Of a stretch of DNA of 64,000 bases, positions 1 to 9,632 are shown piece after piece. The notes beneath the pieces were generated by a model, which ran no database searches, had not been told where the DNA came from, and saw only the letters and a list, made by a program, of their open reading frames with translations. This DNA is from Luteimicrobium album. Lineage in GTDB: Bacteria; Actinomycetota; Actinomycetes; Actinomycetales; Cellulomonadaceae. The position numbers and the translations under genes were made by a program. How positions within the stretch are numbered: the stretch's first letter is position 1; the number at the start of each line of letters is the position of its first letter. The stretch covers positions 620,001-684,000 of the forward strand of contig NZ_BSUK01000001.1 in the NCBI RefSeq assembly GCF_030161555.1, read 5' to 3'.

Positions 1-2
1 GC

Positions 3-617
3 GTCCAGCTCCTCCAGTACGTGACCGGGCAGGTGCGGGCCGAGCTCGCGGGCGGCACGGTCCGTCTCGAGATCGCGACCCGCTACCCCGCGGACGGCGT
101 GGTGGCGGTGACCGTCGTCGAGGCCCCCGACCGGCCGTGGGACCTCACGCTGCGCGTCCCCGTCTGGGCCGAGGGCGCCACCGTCGAGGACGGCGGGAGG
201 GTGGCGCGCGCCCAGGGTCCGGGCCACGTGGTCTCGAACCTGGCGGCCGGGGACGTCGTCGTGCTGCGGCTCCCCCTGACGCCGCGGTGGACCTATCCCG
301 ACCCGCGCATCGACGCGGTCCGCGGCACCGTGGCCGTCGAACGGGGTCCTCTGGTTCTGTGCGCGGAGTCCGTGGACCTGCCCGACGGCGTGGACCTCGA
401 GACGCTCTGTGTCGACCCGATGCTCCCACCGCGGCCCGACGGGGACGGCGCCCTCGTCGAGGCGACCAGCGTCGCGTTCGCCGAGCCCGACGGCGCGCCG
501 TACGGTCCGCTGCCGGTCCCGAGCGCCGTCCGCTCCGTCGAGTGCCGGCTCGTGCCCTACCACCGCTGGGCGAACCGTGGCCCGAGCACGATGCGGGTCT
601 GGCTACCTCGGGGCTGA
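3..617 (+). CDS. GH127 (DUF1680) beta-L-arabinofuranosidase-like enzyme, C-terminal part
   Basis: Only the last ~204 residues lie in the window; the frame is open to the left edge, so the start is missing. The visible part has the beta-sandwich style C-terminal region of the GH127/DUF1680 family: a stretch reading LTLRVPVWAEGATVEDGG, then RIDAVRGTVAVERGPLVLC, which matches the family pattern 'LR(I/V)P.WA...DAVRG..A..RGPLVYC'. Known members hydrolyse terminal beta-L-arabinofuranosides, but the family is wide and the catalytic Glu/Cys region lies outside the window, so the substrate is inferred only. It converges on the LacI gene that follows with just 14 bp between the stops, and fits the carbohydrate cluster next to it. 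Confidence 0.75.
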   Translation, partial: VQLLQYVTGQVRAELAGGTVRLEIATRYPADGVVAVTVVEAPDRPWDLTLRVPVWAEGATVEDGGRVARAQGPGHVVSNLAAGDVVVLRLPLTPRWTYPDPRIDAVRGTVAVERGPLVLCAESVDLPDGVDLETLCVDPMLPPRPDGDGALVEATSVAFAEPDGAPYGPLPVPSAVRSVECRLVPYHRWANRGPSTMRVWLPRG

Positions 618-631
618 CGGCGAGGCCGCCG

Positions 632-1732
632 TCACCCGGTTCGGCGGGGCGGGGCCGTAGAGCTGCGGACGACGAGCTCGGGGACGGACAACGCGTCCGG
701 ACCGGTGCTCTCGGTTCTGTCGATCGCCGCCACGACTCGTGCCACAGCTTCTCGTCCGACGGCGACGAAATCGAAGTGCACGGTCGTCAGCGCCGGTTCG
801 AAGTACCCCGCCTCCGCGATATCGTCGAAGCCCACCACGCTCACGTCGTCCGGCACCCGGACTCCCGCCTCGTGGAGGGCCTTCACGAACCCGAGTGCGA
901 GGCGGTCGCTGGCGGCCAGGACCGCAGTTGGCGCGCCGCTGCGCTCAAGGTACTTTCGCCCGGCCGCGTAACCGGCCGCGGCGCTCCAGTCGTCTGCCCG
1001 GATCATCTCGCGTCCCGTGCGCTCCGCCAACCTCAGCTCGCTGTCCCAGCCCCGTGCACGCGCGTCGCTCGCCATCCACCCCACGGGACCCGCGATGTGG
1101 AGCACCTCCCGATGCCCGAGCTCGATCAGGTGACGCGTGGCGAGCTGCGCGCCGTACACGTCGTCGATCCCGACCGACGACGCGCTCGAGGCCATGCCCT
1201 GCTCGAAGACGGCGATGGGTAGCCCGACCGAGATGCCACGCATGACCTCGACGACCTCTGCCATCGGAGCCAGCACGACCACGCCGTCGACGGCATCGAG
1301 CCGGAACTGGTCGAGCGCGCGCTGGAGGCTCGCACGGTCGAGGTCGTCCAAGGGCGTCAGGTGGGTCGAGTAGCCACGCCGACGCGCCTCGTCGGTAACC
1401 CCGAAGAGGGCGTCGGCGGGGCCGTTCACCGAGAGCGCGAAGCAGACGACGCCCAGGCCCATCGTCCGGTTGGTTGCGAGGGCACGGGCCGTGGAGTTGC
1501 GTCGGTATCCCAGCCTCTGGATCGCTTCCTCGACCCGCTGGCGGACGTCGTCGCTGACGTTCGGGTGGTCGTTGACGACCCGTGACACCGTCTGCTGCGA
1601 CACTCCGGCCAGTCGTGCCACGTCGAGCATGCGCGGCGGGCCTCCCGTCGCCCGGGCCCGCGATCCGCCCGCTCGCCCACCGTCACCAGAGGTGCGCTGA
1701 CGGGCGGTTCGTGCGGGCGTCGTCGAGGTCAC
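632..1732 (-). CDS. LacI-family transcriptional regulator (cluster-distal)
   Basis: A 366-residue sugar-responsive repressor. After a ~34-residue Arg/Gly/Thr-rich leader comes the LacI helix-turn-helix (residues ~35-57, core LDVARLAGVSQQTVSRVVN), the hinge with RRNSTARALA, and a periplasmic-binding-like effector domain ending DDVSVVGFDDIAEAGYFEP...LTTVHFDF. I chose the GTG at 1732 because the open frame upstream (to 2263) only shadows the neighbouring gene; an internal start near the HTH (Met35) would remove the leader. It lies just beyond the hairpin at 1753-1792 and so is probably transcribed separately. It is closely similar in the HTH to the second LacI gene at 5224-6246, so both may bind the same kind of operator, such as the one at 12336-12351. 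Confidence 0.9.
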   Translation of the reverse strand: MTSTTPARTARQRTSGDGGRAGGSRARATGGPPRMLDVARLAGVSQQTVSRVVNDHPNVSDDVRQRVEEAIQRLGYRRNSTARALATNRTMGLGVVCFALSVNGPADALFGVTDEARRRGYSTHLTPLDDLDRASLQRALDQFRLDAVDGVVVLAPMAEVVEVMRGISVGLPIAVFEQGMASSASSVGIDDVYGAQLATRHLIELGHREVLHIAGPVGWMASDARARGWDSELRLAERTGREMIRADDWSAAAGYAAGRKYLERSGAPTAVLAASDRLALGFVKALHEAGVRVPDDVSVVGFDDIAEAGYFEPALTTVHFDFVAVGREAVARVVAAIDRTESTGPDALSVPELVVRSSTAPPRRTG

Positions 1733-1752
1733 CGTCCCATTATCCCGTGCCG

Positions 1753-1792
1753 GGGCGGGCCCGAACGGCACGATCGCCGTCCGGGCCCGCCC
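1753..1792 (-). terminator. Strong hairpin ending the carbohydrate operon
   Basis: A 17-bp stem (1753-1769 pairing with 1776-1792, one A-C mismatch) around a 6-nt loop. It sits 8 bp past the stop of the gluconate-dehydrogenase-subunit-3 gene, on the minus-strand transcript. No clear U tract follows, as is common in high-GC actinobacteria. It separates the long operon from the downstream lacI gene. Confidence 0.7.
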
Positions 1793-1800
1793 GTCCGCTA

Positions 1801-2514
1801 CTAGCGCCAGCCGGCGCGAGTGACGCGCGGGTCGTTCTCGTAAGGCCACTGCGCGTCGACGATCAGGTAGTCGATCGTCGTGTACGTCCCATCGGTCGTG
1901 GCACGCAGCGTCTCGGGCCCGTCGAACCCGATGACCCGCCAGCCGATGCCGCCGGCGTTGCCCCCGTAGACAGGATCGGCGTAGAAACCCTGGCGGGTGT
2001 TGAGGACGAGGAGAGAGAAGAAGTCGAGCAGGTCCTCGTCCATCGGCTGGTTCCCGGCCGGGGCGCCGCCGGTCCCGCCGGCCTCGGCCCCGTCGAGACG
2101 GTATCGGGCCGGCTTGGGCCCGCCCAGCTCCTCGAGCACCGCGTCCTGCTCCTCCTCCCGGAGCGACACGAACGGCTGCCCGAATCGTGATCGTGCGAGC
2201 TCGTCGAGACGGACGACGCCGTCGTCGTACAGCGCCCGGCGTGTCTCGACCCGCTCGAGCCACGCCTTCTCCTCGAGCCCGTCCATCCGGAGGAAGCCGG
2301 AACCGTCCGCCGATGCGTACACGAACTGCGTCCCTGCGAGCATGCGGTCGATGAAACGCACCGCGCGGGCCTCGCGTGCTCCCGGCTGACGGTCGGTCGG
2401 GATGATCCGTGCCGTCGCCGCCTCGATCGTCCTCCAGGCATGGTCGTCGAAGTAGAGCGGCTCGTCCGACGCGTTGGCGTCGAGCGGAACCACCACCCAG
2501 TCGGCCTGTCCCAT
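1801..2514 (-). CDS. Gluconate 2-dehydrogenase subunit 3 family protein
   Basis: A 237-residue protein with the subunit-3 pattern: an N-terminal LYFDDHAWRTIEAATARIIPTD segment where the family has F...E...l..l...iiP.D, then a central AVRFIDRMLAG, and the C-terminal motif ARQGFYADPVYGGN-like (here RQGFYADPVYGGNAGGIGW). Members partner with GMC-type flavoproteins in membrane or periplasmic sugar dehydrogenases such as gluconate 2-dehydrogenase or glucoside 3-dehydrogenase. The partner GMC gene lies 22 bp upstream in the same operon. I see no Tat or Sec signal. The ATG at 2514 has a good Shine-Dalgarno sequence (AAGGAG, 6 nt away). Confidence 0.85.
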   Translation of the reverse strand: MGQADWVVVPLDANASDEPLYFDDHAWRTIEAATARIIPTDRQPGAREARAVRFIDRMLAGTQFVYASADGSGFLRMDGLEEKAWLERVETRRALYDDGVVRLDELARSRFGQPFVSLREEEQDAVLEELGGPKPARYRLDGAEAGGTGGAPAGNQPMDEDLLDFFSLLVLNTRQGFYADPVYGGNAGGIGWRVIGFDGPETLRATTDGTYTTIDYLIVDAQWPYENDPRVTRAGWR

Positions 2515-2536
2515 GATGATCTCCTTCCTTGCTGCC

Positions 2537-4184
2537 TCAGTCGGTCCAGCCGCGGGCGTCGTACCGGACGATGTGCTCCGAGCACCGCCACGAGTTCGCC
2601 ATGATCGTCAGTGCAGGGTTGATGCCCGTGGCCGTGGGGAAGACGCTGGCGTCGAAGACGTAGAGGTTGTCCACCTCGTGCGACCGGCACCAACGGTCGA
2701 CGACCGACGTGGCCGGGTCATCGCCCATCCGGACCGTGCCGAGCTCGTGCGACGTGTTGCCGGTGATGCGCTCCATGTTCACAGGGATCACCCGGCTGGC
2801 ACCGGCCGCCTCGAGGATCTCTCCGTTCTTCGCCACCTGCCATCTCTCCTGCGCGTAGTCGTTGGGGTGCGGGGTGTGGGTGATCCGGGCGACGGGGAGC
2901 CCCCAGGCGTCGACGACGTCGGGATCCAGGTCCACCCGGTTCGACTCGACGGGCAGGTCGTGCAGGAGGACGCCGATCTTCATCGAGTGGTTGAAGAAGT
3001 CGCGGTCCGCGTCCTTGCTCGCCTGCCCCCAGGACGGGCGCCCGGGGAAGCTCCAGTTGACCGGGTGCCCGATCATCGACGGGAAGATCAACGACCCCAG
3101 GACGTGCCCGCGCGACGCGTCGGTCTCGTAGAAGTCCATCGACGCGAGGTTGTTGTAGTGGCCGGAGAACCCGTACAGCGGGTCGGATACCTCGTCGTCG
3201 AACAGGCCGATCGCGAACGAGTACTGGTGGAAGGTCGCGTGACGGCCCACCATCCCCGACCCGTTCGCCAGCCCGTCCGGGAACTGCGCCGAGCGCGACA
3301 GCAGCAGCAGCCGCGGCGTCTCGATCCCGCCGCCGCACACGACGACGGCCTTGGCCTCCTGCAGGAGCTCGTTCCCTGCGCCGTCCTGGTACAGGACGCC
3401 GGTGGCGCGCCCGTCACGTCCGACGACGACTTCCCTCACGTAGCAGTCGGTCCGGAGCTCGAATCGTCCGGTGGCGAGCGCGTCGGGGATGAAGGTGATC
3501 AGCGTCGACGACTTCCCGGTGCCCGGGTCCGGGTACTGCTGCCAGAACCCGTTCTCCGAGAAGGGCTGCCGGCCGCGGTACGGCCGTGAGACCGCACCGG
3601 TAGGCATCGGGAACGTGGAGTGCCCGAGCTCCGCCATGCCCTTGGCGAAGCGGTAGCCGATCCGGCTCAGTGGCGTCGGGGGTGGGGTAGTCGCGGGTCC
3701 GCGGGCCCTCGAAGCGGTTGGCTCCGCCCAGCCCGGACGTCCCGAACTCCCACTCCACCTTGGTGTAGTAGGGCTCGAGGTCCTCGTAGCCGATCGGCCA
3801 GTCGACCACCGAGGCACCGTCGACGTCACCCAGGAGCGTTCGCATCCGGAAGTCCGTCGGCGACAGCCGCGGCACCATCCCGCCCCAATGAGTCGTGCCG
3901 CCACCCACGACCTGCGGCGTGGCGGAGAAGTTGGTCACGACCGCCTTCTCGGACTCGTCGGTCCGGAACGTGCGTGGCTTGATCTTGGGGTCCTGCCACA
4001 AGTAGTTCCGATTGAGGTACTTCAGCTCGTCCCCCGATGCATGGTCGGGGCGCAGCCACGGTCCCCGTTCGAGAGCGACCACCCGCAGGCCCGCCTCGGA
4101 CAGGACCTTGGCCGCCGTCGCTCCTCCTGATCCCGAACCGACGATCACCACGTCGACCGGCTCGGGCTTCCTCGCCCTGTTCAT
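2537..4184 (-). CDS. GMC-family FAD oxidoreductase (frameshifted)
   Basis: A FAD-dependent sugar or alcohol dehydrogenase of about 548 residues once one shift is corrected. The N-terminal part (to ~3690) has the dinucleotide-binding VIVGSGSGGATAAKVLSEAG motif and VVGGGTTHWGG. The C-terminal part, in another frame, carries CGGGIETPRLLLLSRS, the active-site region SHELGTVRMG, and the GMC C-terminal signature VFPTATGINPALTIMA. The frames join if one base is removed from the G-rich run at 3678-3687, so this is either a sequencing error or a fresh frameshift. The start at 4184 is preceded by GGTGAG; an upstream ATG at 4229 is an alternative. With the subunit-3 gene it resembles gluconate/glucoside dehydrogenases; the true substrate is unknown. 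Confidence 0.85.
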
Positions 4185-4238
4185 CGATCTCACCGCTCTC
4201 TCACTCGTTGGTGTCTTCGTGACCAGCAAGACGCCGCC

Positions 4239-5180
4239 TCACGCGAGGACTCCCACCGCACCCGGCTCCACCAGGGGTCGCAGCGCGTCCCAAAGCTCGT
4301 CCGGCACGACTGTCTCGAGGAGCCCGAGCACCTCGTCGACCCGCGCCGGTCTCGACATCCCGACGACCGTGGACGTGACCCGTGGGTCTCGGGTCGAGAA
4401 CTGGAGTGCCGCGGCCGCGAGGGGCACGCCATGCTCGGAGCAGACGCGCTCGATCGCGTGTGCCCGTGCCAACGTGTCGCGGTCCACGGGTCGGTAGCAG
4501 TACGTCGGCACCTGCGCCGGGCCGCGTGCGAGCATCCCGCCGCCGAACGGGGCGGCGTTGACGAAGGCCACCCCCGTCGCCACGGCCTCGTCCATCAACC
4601 GTTCCGCACTCTGGTCGATCAACGTGAACCGGTTGTGGCTCAGGACCACGTCGAAGTGGCCCGTCTTCAGGAAGGCCAGCTCGAGGTCGATCGGTCCGGC
4701 TGCGACCCCGAGATGGCGGATCAGTCCCTCTTCTCTCAGCTCGACGAGGGCTTCGACGGGCCCGCCGGCGGACGTCGCCTCCTCGAACGAGATCTTCTCC
4801 GGGTCGTGGAGGTAGACGAGCGGCAGCACGTCCAAACCGAGCCGCTCGCGGCTCTCCTGGACGGAGCGTCGTACCCGCGCCGCGGAGAAGTCGGCGCTCC
4901 CAGGAAGAGGATCGACCTTGGTCGCGACGACGAAACCGTCGGGATAGCCCCCTCTCCCCGCTGCCGCGAGTCCGACCCGACGTTCCGCCTCGCCGTGACC
5001 GTACTCGTTGGACGTGTCGAGGAACGTGCACGCGCTGTCGAACACCCGCTCCACGGTGCGGACGGCAGTGTCCTCGTCGATCTCGTATCCGTACTGCTCG
5101 GGGAAGCTGCCGAGGGCGCTCGTCCCGAGGCACAGGCTGGACACCTCGAGCTCGGTCCTTCCGAGTCTTCTGCGTTCCAT
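4239..5180 (-). CDS. Aldo/keto reductase
   Basis: A 313-residue NAD(P)H-dependent oxidoreductase with the full aldo/keto reductase tetrad: Asp55 and Tyr60 in FLDTSNEYGHGEAE, Lys88 in VVATKVDP and His125 in VYLHDPE. It begins with RRLGRTELEVSSLCLGTSALG, typical of the L-fucose/D-threo-aldose 1-dehydrogenase and related sugar reductase branch. I chose ATG 5180 because it has a strong AGGAAAG ribosome site; GTG at 5192 would add four residues and overlap that site. It sits between the GMC gene and the second lacI gene on the same strand, so it probably oxidises or reduces the sugar taken up by the ABC transporter upstream. Confidence 0.88.
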   Translation of the reverse strand: MERRRLGRTELEVSSLCLGTSALGSFPEQYGYEIDEDTAVRTVERVFDSACTFLDTSNEYGHGEAERRVGLAAAGRGGYPDGFVVATKVDPLPGSADFSAARVRRSVQESRERLGLDVLPLVYLHDPEKISFEEATSAGGPVEALVELREEGLIRHLGVAAGPIDLELAFLKTGHFDVVLSHNRFTLIDQSAERLMDEAVATGVAFVNAAPFGGGMLARGPAQVPTYCYRPVDRDTLARAHAIERVCSEHGVPLAAAALQFSTRDPRVTSTVVGMSRPARVDEVLGLLETVVPDELWDALRPLVEPGAVGVLA

Positions 5181-5223
5181 CTCTTTCCTCACATCGTCGT
5201 AGGGATAGCTCGGACACCGGACG

Positions 5224-6246
5224 TCATCCCGGTGGTGCGCTGCTGGCTCTCGTGACGACGCGCGGCACGGGCGTGCTGCGCGCCGCGCCCGCCTCGTCGT
5301 CCCCCATTGCCCCGAGCAGCGCGTGGACCGCGAGCGCCCCGAGGGACGCGAAGTCGAGGTGCACCGTCGTCAGCGGAGGATCGACGTAGGCGGCCTCGGG
5401 GATGTCGTCGAACCCGACGACGCTGACGTCTCCGGGCACGGCCACGCCGTGCTCCTTCAACGCTCTGATGACGCCGATCGCGGTCTGATCGTTCGCAGCG
5501 AAGACGGCAGTAGCTGCCCTCTCGCGCGCGATCACCTGCCCGACCTGGTATCCCGAGGCGGCGGACCAGTCGGCGACGTGGGGCGCGAGCATCACGCGGC
5601 CGCGATCGGATAGCGCCTCACGCCAGCCGCCCAGCCGGGCCTCGGTCCCAAGCCAGCCGGGCGCGCCCGTCACGTGGATCACGGTCTCGTGTCCGAGATC
5701 GAGCAGCGCCGCCGTCACGAGGCGCGCGCCGAGCACCTCGTCGAGGCCGAACGCCGACCGCTCGCTGCCTCGGCCGGGTGCGAACTCCACGAGCGGGACA
5801 GCGACCTCGAGATGGTGCACCACCTCGATGGCGGGCTCGACCGGGGCGAGCAGGACGATGCCGTCGACGGCGTCGTCGACCAGGTGGCCCAAGGCGGCGC
5901 GCGCGGACGCCGGGTCAAGGTCGCCGAGGCCCGCGAGCATGGTCGCGTAGCCGTGGACGCGCGCTTCCTCGACCAGCCCGGTGAGAACGACCGACGGGCC
6001 GTACTGGGCCAGGCCGTACGAGAGCACACCGATGTTCATGGACCTGCTCGTGACGAGTGCCCGTGCGGCCGGGTTGGGCCGGTAGTTGAGCTGGGCGACC
6101 GCGCGCTCCACTCGCGCGCGAACGTCTGCCGAGACGCTCGGATGCGCGTTGACCACCCGTGAGACGGTTTGCTGGGAGACGCCGGCCAACCGTGCGACGT
6201 CGATCATGCGCACGGCTCGGTCGGTCACCGTCGTGCCTGGCTTCAT
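5224..6246 (-). CDS. LacI-family transcriptional regulator (operon-internal)
   Basis: A 340-residue repressor with HTH at residues ~14-35 (IDVARLAGVSQQTVSRVVN), hinge YRPNPAARALVTSRSMNIG, and an effector domain ending GDVSVVGFDDIPEAAYVDP and LTTVHLDF. Its start overlaps the stop of the Gfo/Idh gene by ATGA (6243-6246), so it is translationally coupled to the operon it probably controls. The recognition helix is identical to that of the other LacI gene at 632-1732, which suggests recent duplication or shared operators. Confidence 0.92.
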   Translation of the reverse strand: MKPGTTVTDRAVRMIDVARLAGVSQQTVSRVVNAHPSVSADVRARVERAVAQLNYRPNPAARALVTSRSMNIGVLSYGLAQYGPSVVLTGLVEEARVHGYATMLAGLGDLDPASARAALGHLVDDAVDGIVLLAPVEPAIEVVHHLEVAVPLVEFAPGRGSERSAFGLDEVLGARLVTAALLDLGHETVIHVTGAPGWLGTEARLGGWREALSDRGRVMLAPHVADWSAASGYQVGQVIARERAATAVFAANDQTAIGVIRALKEHGVAVPGDVSVVGFDDIPEAAYVDPPLTTVHLDFASLGALAVHALLGAMGDDEAGAARSTPVPRVVTRASSAPPG

Positions 6247-7241
6247 CGCCCATCCCTGACGTGGACGGGAGCACCCGTCTCGACCGAGCGCGCGAGGGCG
6301 AGCACCGCCGCAGCCGTGTTGGCGTTGCGCCGCAGGCTCGTCGGTGGTTCCGCGCCGCCCCGCACCGCACTCAGGAAGGTGTCGAGGACACGCGTCAGAT
6401 CGTCGTGGGCGTCGTCGTCGGCAGGCGTCTCCTCCTGCCAGAGCACCTCGGTCCCGGATCGCGTCGTGAGGGTGAGCTCACCCGCGGTCGCCCGCAGCAC
6501 CCGAACCCTGTCGCGGACCTCCCACTCGCCCTCCCAGCCGGTCACCGTCGCGTCACAGTCCCAGCTCCCCTCGTAGAGCACCGGGATCCCGGTGCTCGTC
6601 TCGAGAAGGGCGTCCAGGTCGGGTGCACCGGGGTACGGGGACGTCGCCGCCCGCCCGAGACGCCCGGCCACACGGACGAGGTCCGTGCCCAGCACGAACC
6701 GGACGAGGTCCAGGTGGTGGACCGCCATGTCGTCGAGCAGCGGCCTGGGCATCTTCGCGACGCCCGGCTCCAGGAACGCCGGTCGCCGAAACCGCACGGA
6801 GACGTGCACCGGCTCCGGGACGTGTGCGAGCACCGCGCGTCGGACACGGGCAGCCCACGGCCGGGACCGGTAGTTCTGGTCCACGACGACGACGCGGTCG
6901 GGCCGACCGGCGCTGGCGTCGAGCAGGGACCGCAGATCGTCGATCGAGGTCGTGGCGGGCTTCTCGCACAGGACATGGAGCCCGCGGGCGAGGCAGCGCC
7001 GCACGGCCTCGGCGTGGAGCGCGGCCGGGAGGGCGACGACGGCCGCATCCGCGTCGACGCGGTCGAGCAGGTCCTCGTAGTCCGGGCACTCGACGTATCC
7101 GTCCGCACGCCCGACGTGCTCCGGTGCTCCGGTGCGGCCGGCCGCGCCGACGATCTCGACGTCCGTCCGGCCGTCGAGGACGTCCAACCAGACGTGTCCC
7201 CACCGACCGGTGCCGAGCACGACGATCCGCGTACCGTTCAT
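6243..7241 (-). CDS. Gfo/Idh/MocA-family NAD(P)-dependent oxidoreductase
   Basis: A 332-residue sugar/inositol-type dehydrogenase. The N-terminal Rossmann fold begins RIVVLGTGRWGHVW (GxGxxG), and the family Lys motif appears as LHVLCEKPATTS. The C-terminal alpha/beta domain includes DDMAVHHLDLVRFVLG, where the conserved D..(I/V)H.(I/L)D motif lies. I chose ATG 7241 because an excellent GGAGGAGG site precedes it; the longer open frame to 7340 overlaps the neighbouring gene. Family members oxidise inositols, glucose-type sugars or 3-keto glycosides. The neighbours fit a sugar or glycoside role. Confidence 0.88.
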   Translation of the reverse strand: MNGTRIVVLGTGRWGHVWLDVLDGRTDVEIVGAAGRTGAPEHVGRADGYVECPDYEDLLDRVDADAAVVALPAALHAEAVRRCLARGLHVLCEKPATTSIDDLRSLLDASAGRPDRVVVVDQNYRSRPWAARVRRAVLAHVPEPVHVSVRFRRPAFLEPGVAKMPRPLLDDMAVHHLDLVRFVLGTDLVRVAGRLGRAATSPYPGAPDLDALLETSTGIPVLYEGSWDCDATVTGWEGEWEVRDRVRVLRATAGELTLTTRSGTEVLWQEETPADDDAHDDLTRVLDTFLSAVRGGAEPPTSLRRNANTAAAVLALARSVETGAPVHVRDGR

Positions 7242-7296
7242 CCCCTCCTCCTCCCCGGTGGGCGGATGCCCCGGCATCCGCCCACCGAACCCCGGC

Positions 7297-8391
7297 TCAG
7301 TGCTCGTCCGTCGCCCGCGACGGAGGAGTGAGGACGCCACGATCGACGAGCAGCTCGATCGTTCGCGCGCGCGTCTGCTTCTCCCGGTCCAGCCAGCCCT
7401 CGGCAGGTGGCGCGGCGGCGTACTGGTTCTTCGGGTAGATGGGGCGGTCGTAGATCGCGCGGTACTGCTCGGTCCGGAGGTCCTTGAACTGGTTGTGCAA
7501 GCCGTTCGCGATCCGATGGCGGCGGAGCGCCTCGAGGTCGATGGTCGTGCAGACGAACGAGTCGCCGCTGGTCCATCCGGTCTGCTGCGCCACGATCGTC
7601 CCTCGAGGGTCGACGATCATCGATCGGCCGCCGAACAGGTCCTGCATGCTCCCGTCTTCCCGCACCTCTGGTCCGAGGTTCGGCGCGACGACGTAAGCGG
7701 CGTTGAAGAGCGCGTGCGCACGGTTCTGGATCTCCCAGCCGCCCTGCATGATGGCGGGCTCGATCAAAGTGGGGCGGATGATGATCTCGGCGCCGTTCAT
7801 GGCGAGCCCGCGGACGACCTCGGGGTACACCCCTTCGTGGCAGATGGCGATCCCGATGTTGCCGATCTCCGTCCGTGCCACCGGGAAGATCGCGTCCATG
7901 ACGTCGCCGCCGCGACTCTCGATGAACTCGTCCCAGATGTCGTGCGGGTTCATGTTGCCGAGCATCCCGCCCTCGTACGCGTCGCTCGTCGCCTTATAAC
8001 GCTTGTAGACGACCTCGCCGGACGGGTCGATGATGAACGCCACGTTGAAGTAGCGGTCGGGGAAGTCCTCGTCCTTGACCATGTACAGCTCGGCGGCGAT
8101 GTAGGTGTCGAGCTGGCGCGCCTTCTTGCCGAGCTCGTCCGTCTCCGGCCCAGGGATCGTGACGGCGAAGTGACGCTCGCGCTCGCGGTTTCCCGGCGTG
8201 TTCGCGATCATCCCTTGAATCGCCATCTCGGGGAGCACGACGAGCCGCACGGGGGCGCCCTGCCACTCGCCGACCATGACGGCCGTGTCGATGAACTCGT
8301 TGATCCGCCGGACGTTGCGGAGCGCGTCGCCCTTCTCCTTGACGGTGATGGTGCGCGGCGAGACCGCCACGACGGCGTAGGGCTCAGTCAT
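7297..8391 (-). CDS. Carbon-nitrogen hydrolase (aliphatic amidase/formamidase/nitrilase superfamily)
   Basis: A 364-residue C-N hydrolase with the Glu-Lys-Cys triad visible: Glu55 in VVLPEMAIQG, Lys133 in YKRYKATSD and Cys184 in IAICHEGVYPE. The flanking EVVRGLAMNGAEIIIRPT and the length resemble the aliphatic amidase/formamidase branch more than small omega-amidases, but a nitrilase role cannot be excluded. A good AAGGAG site precedes the ATG. It lies inside a sugar-transport operon, 55 bp before the Gfo/Idh gene and 66 bp after the binding-protein gene, which is unusual and suggests that the transported compound or its product carries an amide or nitrile group. Confidence 0.85.
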   Translation of the reverse strand: MTEPYAVVAVSPRTITVKEKGDALRNVRRINEFIDTAVMVGEWQGAPVRLVVLPEMAIQGMIANTPGNRERERHFAVTIPGPETDELGKKARQLDTYIAAELYMVKDEDFPDRYFNVAFIIDPSGEVVYKRYKATSDAYEGGMLGNMNPHDIWDEFIESRGGDVMDAIFPVARTEIGNIGIAICHEGVYPEVVRGLAMNGAEIIIRPTLIEPAIMQGGWEIQNRAHALFNAAYVVAPNLGPEVREDGSMQDLFGGRSMIVDPRGTIVAQQTGWTSGDSFVCTTIDLEALRRHRIANGLHNQFKDLRTEQYRAIYDRPIYPKNQYAAAPPAEGWLDREKQTRARTIELLVDRGVLTPPSRATDEH

Positions 8392-8457
8392 CTCACATCT
8401 CCTTCTTCGTGGTTTCGTGACCCCGTCACCGGATACGGCGACCGGGGCTCGACGACG

Positions 8458-9479
8458 TCAGTAGGAACGGCTCGCGTCGTAGTACTTCGAGGCGTCCGCT
8501 GGCGTCGCGAGGAACGTGTCGACCCAGAGGTGCCCGCCAGGGCAGACCGCGTCCTGAGACTTCCCCTTGACCGCGTCGACAGCCATGTCGACCGCCGTCT
8601 GACCCTGCTTGTAGGGCTCGTTCGACGCGTCCGCCTGGACCGGTCCGTCGGGGTCGTCGATCATCTCCTTGACAACCGACATCTGGCCGTCGTAGCTACC
8701 GATCAACGTCTTGTCGAGAATCCCTGCGTCCGTCAGCCCCTGCTTGACACCAGGGAGCATCACGTCGCTGAGGTTGAAGACGATGTCGAGATCCGGGTTG
8801 GCAGTCGCGATGTCGCGAACGGGCGTCAGGGCCTTGTCGGGGAGCCACTCGCCGTAGCGAGTCGGGAGGTACGTGATCTTCGGCGCGCCCGCTACGGACT
8901 TGTAGCCGGCGATGACGCCGTCGTTGCGGACCTGGGTGACGGTCTCGCCGGAGTACCCGCCGACGACCACAGCCTTGACGGGCTTGTCCCCGAACTTCTT
9001 GATGGCCGCCTTCGCGATCGTGGCGCCGAGCTTCTCGGCCACAGCCGACTGGTCTTCGGCGACATAGCAGAACTGCTTGGGTGCGAGCTCGTCCGAGAGG
9101 TTGCTATTGACCACGACGAGGGGAAGCTGTGCGCTCGCAACTGATGCGACGGCCGGCGCGACACCAGTCGGATCCTGCGGGTTCAGGATGATCGCGTCGA
9201 CCCCTTCGTGATGAGGGTGTCGACGTCGGAGTTCTGCTTGACGGTGTCGCCGCCGGCGTCGGTGACCTCGATGCTGACGCCGAGCTCCTTGGCGCGGTCC
9301 TGCGCGCCCTGGAGGAGCGTCTTCCACCAGTCACTGCCGGCGAGGCGGCGTTGGGAGAAGCCGAGGACGATGCTGTCGCCGGACTTCTTCTCGTCGGCGC
9401 CGGGATCGCTCGAGCAGCTCGCTGTCAGGGCCACCGCCAGGCACAGGCCTGCGCCGGCAATCGTGGTACGCACTCGCAT
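8458..9479 (-). CDS. Sugar ABC transporter substrate-binding lipoprotein (frameshifted)
   Basis: A periplasmic-binding-protein type solute receptor (~340 residues) of the ribose/galactose class. It starts with a lipoprotein signal, MRVRTTIAGAGLCLAVALTA then SCSS, with the lipobox Cys at about residue 22. The first domain contains SIVLGFSQ and ends VDTLITKG, and the second frame continues VDAIILNPQDPTG. The two join if one G is restored to the run at 9201-9204. The C-terminal domain ends with LWVDTFLATPADASKYY. The start is preceded by AGGAAGGA. Its partners, permease and ATPase, lie upstream on the same strand. The ligand is unknown, probably a sugar or polyol. Confidence 0.87.
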
Positions 9480-9632
9480 GGTCGTTCCTTCCTCATGGCA
9501 CGTCTTCGTGCGCTGGGTTTTCAATGGCGGGCCACGGGATGTTCCGCCACCGGGCGTCGACGTCAGGGGACGCCCGGGGAGCGATCCCTGAACCGTGAGC
9601 GGTCGGGACCGGGACTCCGGCGCTGGCCGGTC

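Noticed and set aside
8458..9479. The split binding-protein gene as two separate genes
   Set aside because: The first part has the lipoprotein signal and lobe I start, and the second continues lobe I in mid-strand. Restoring one G gives a normal full-length receptor.
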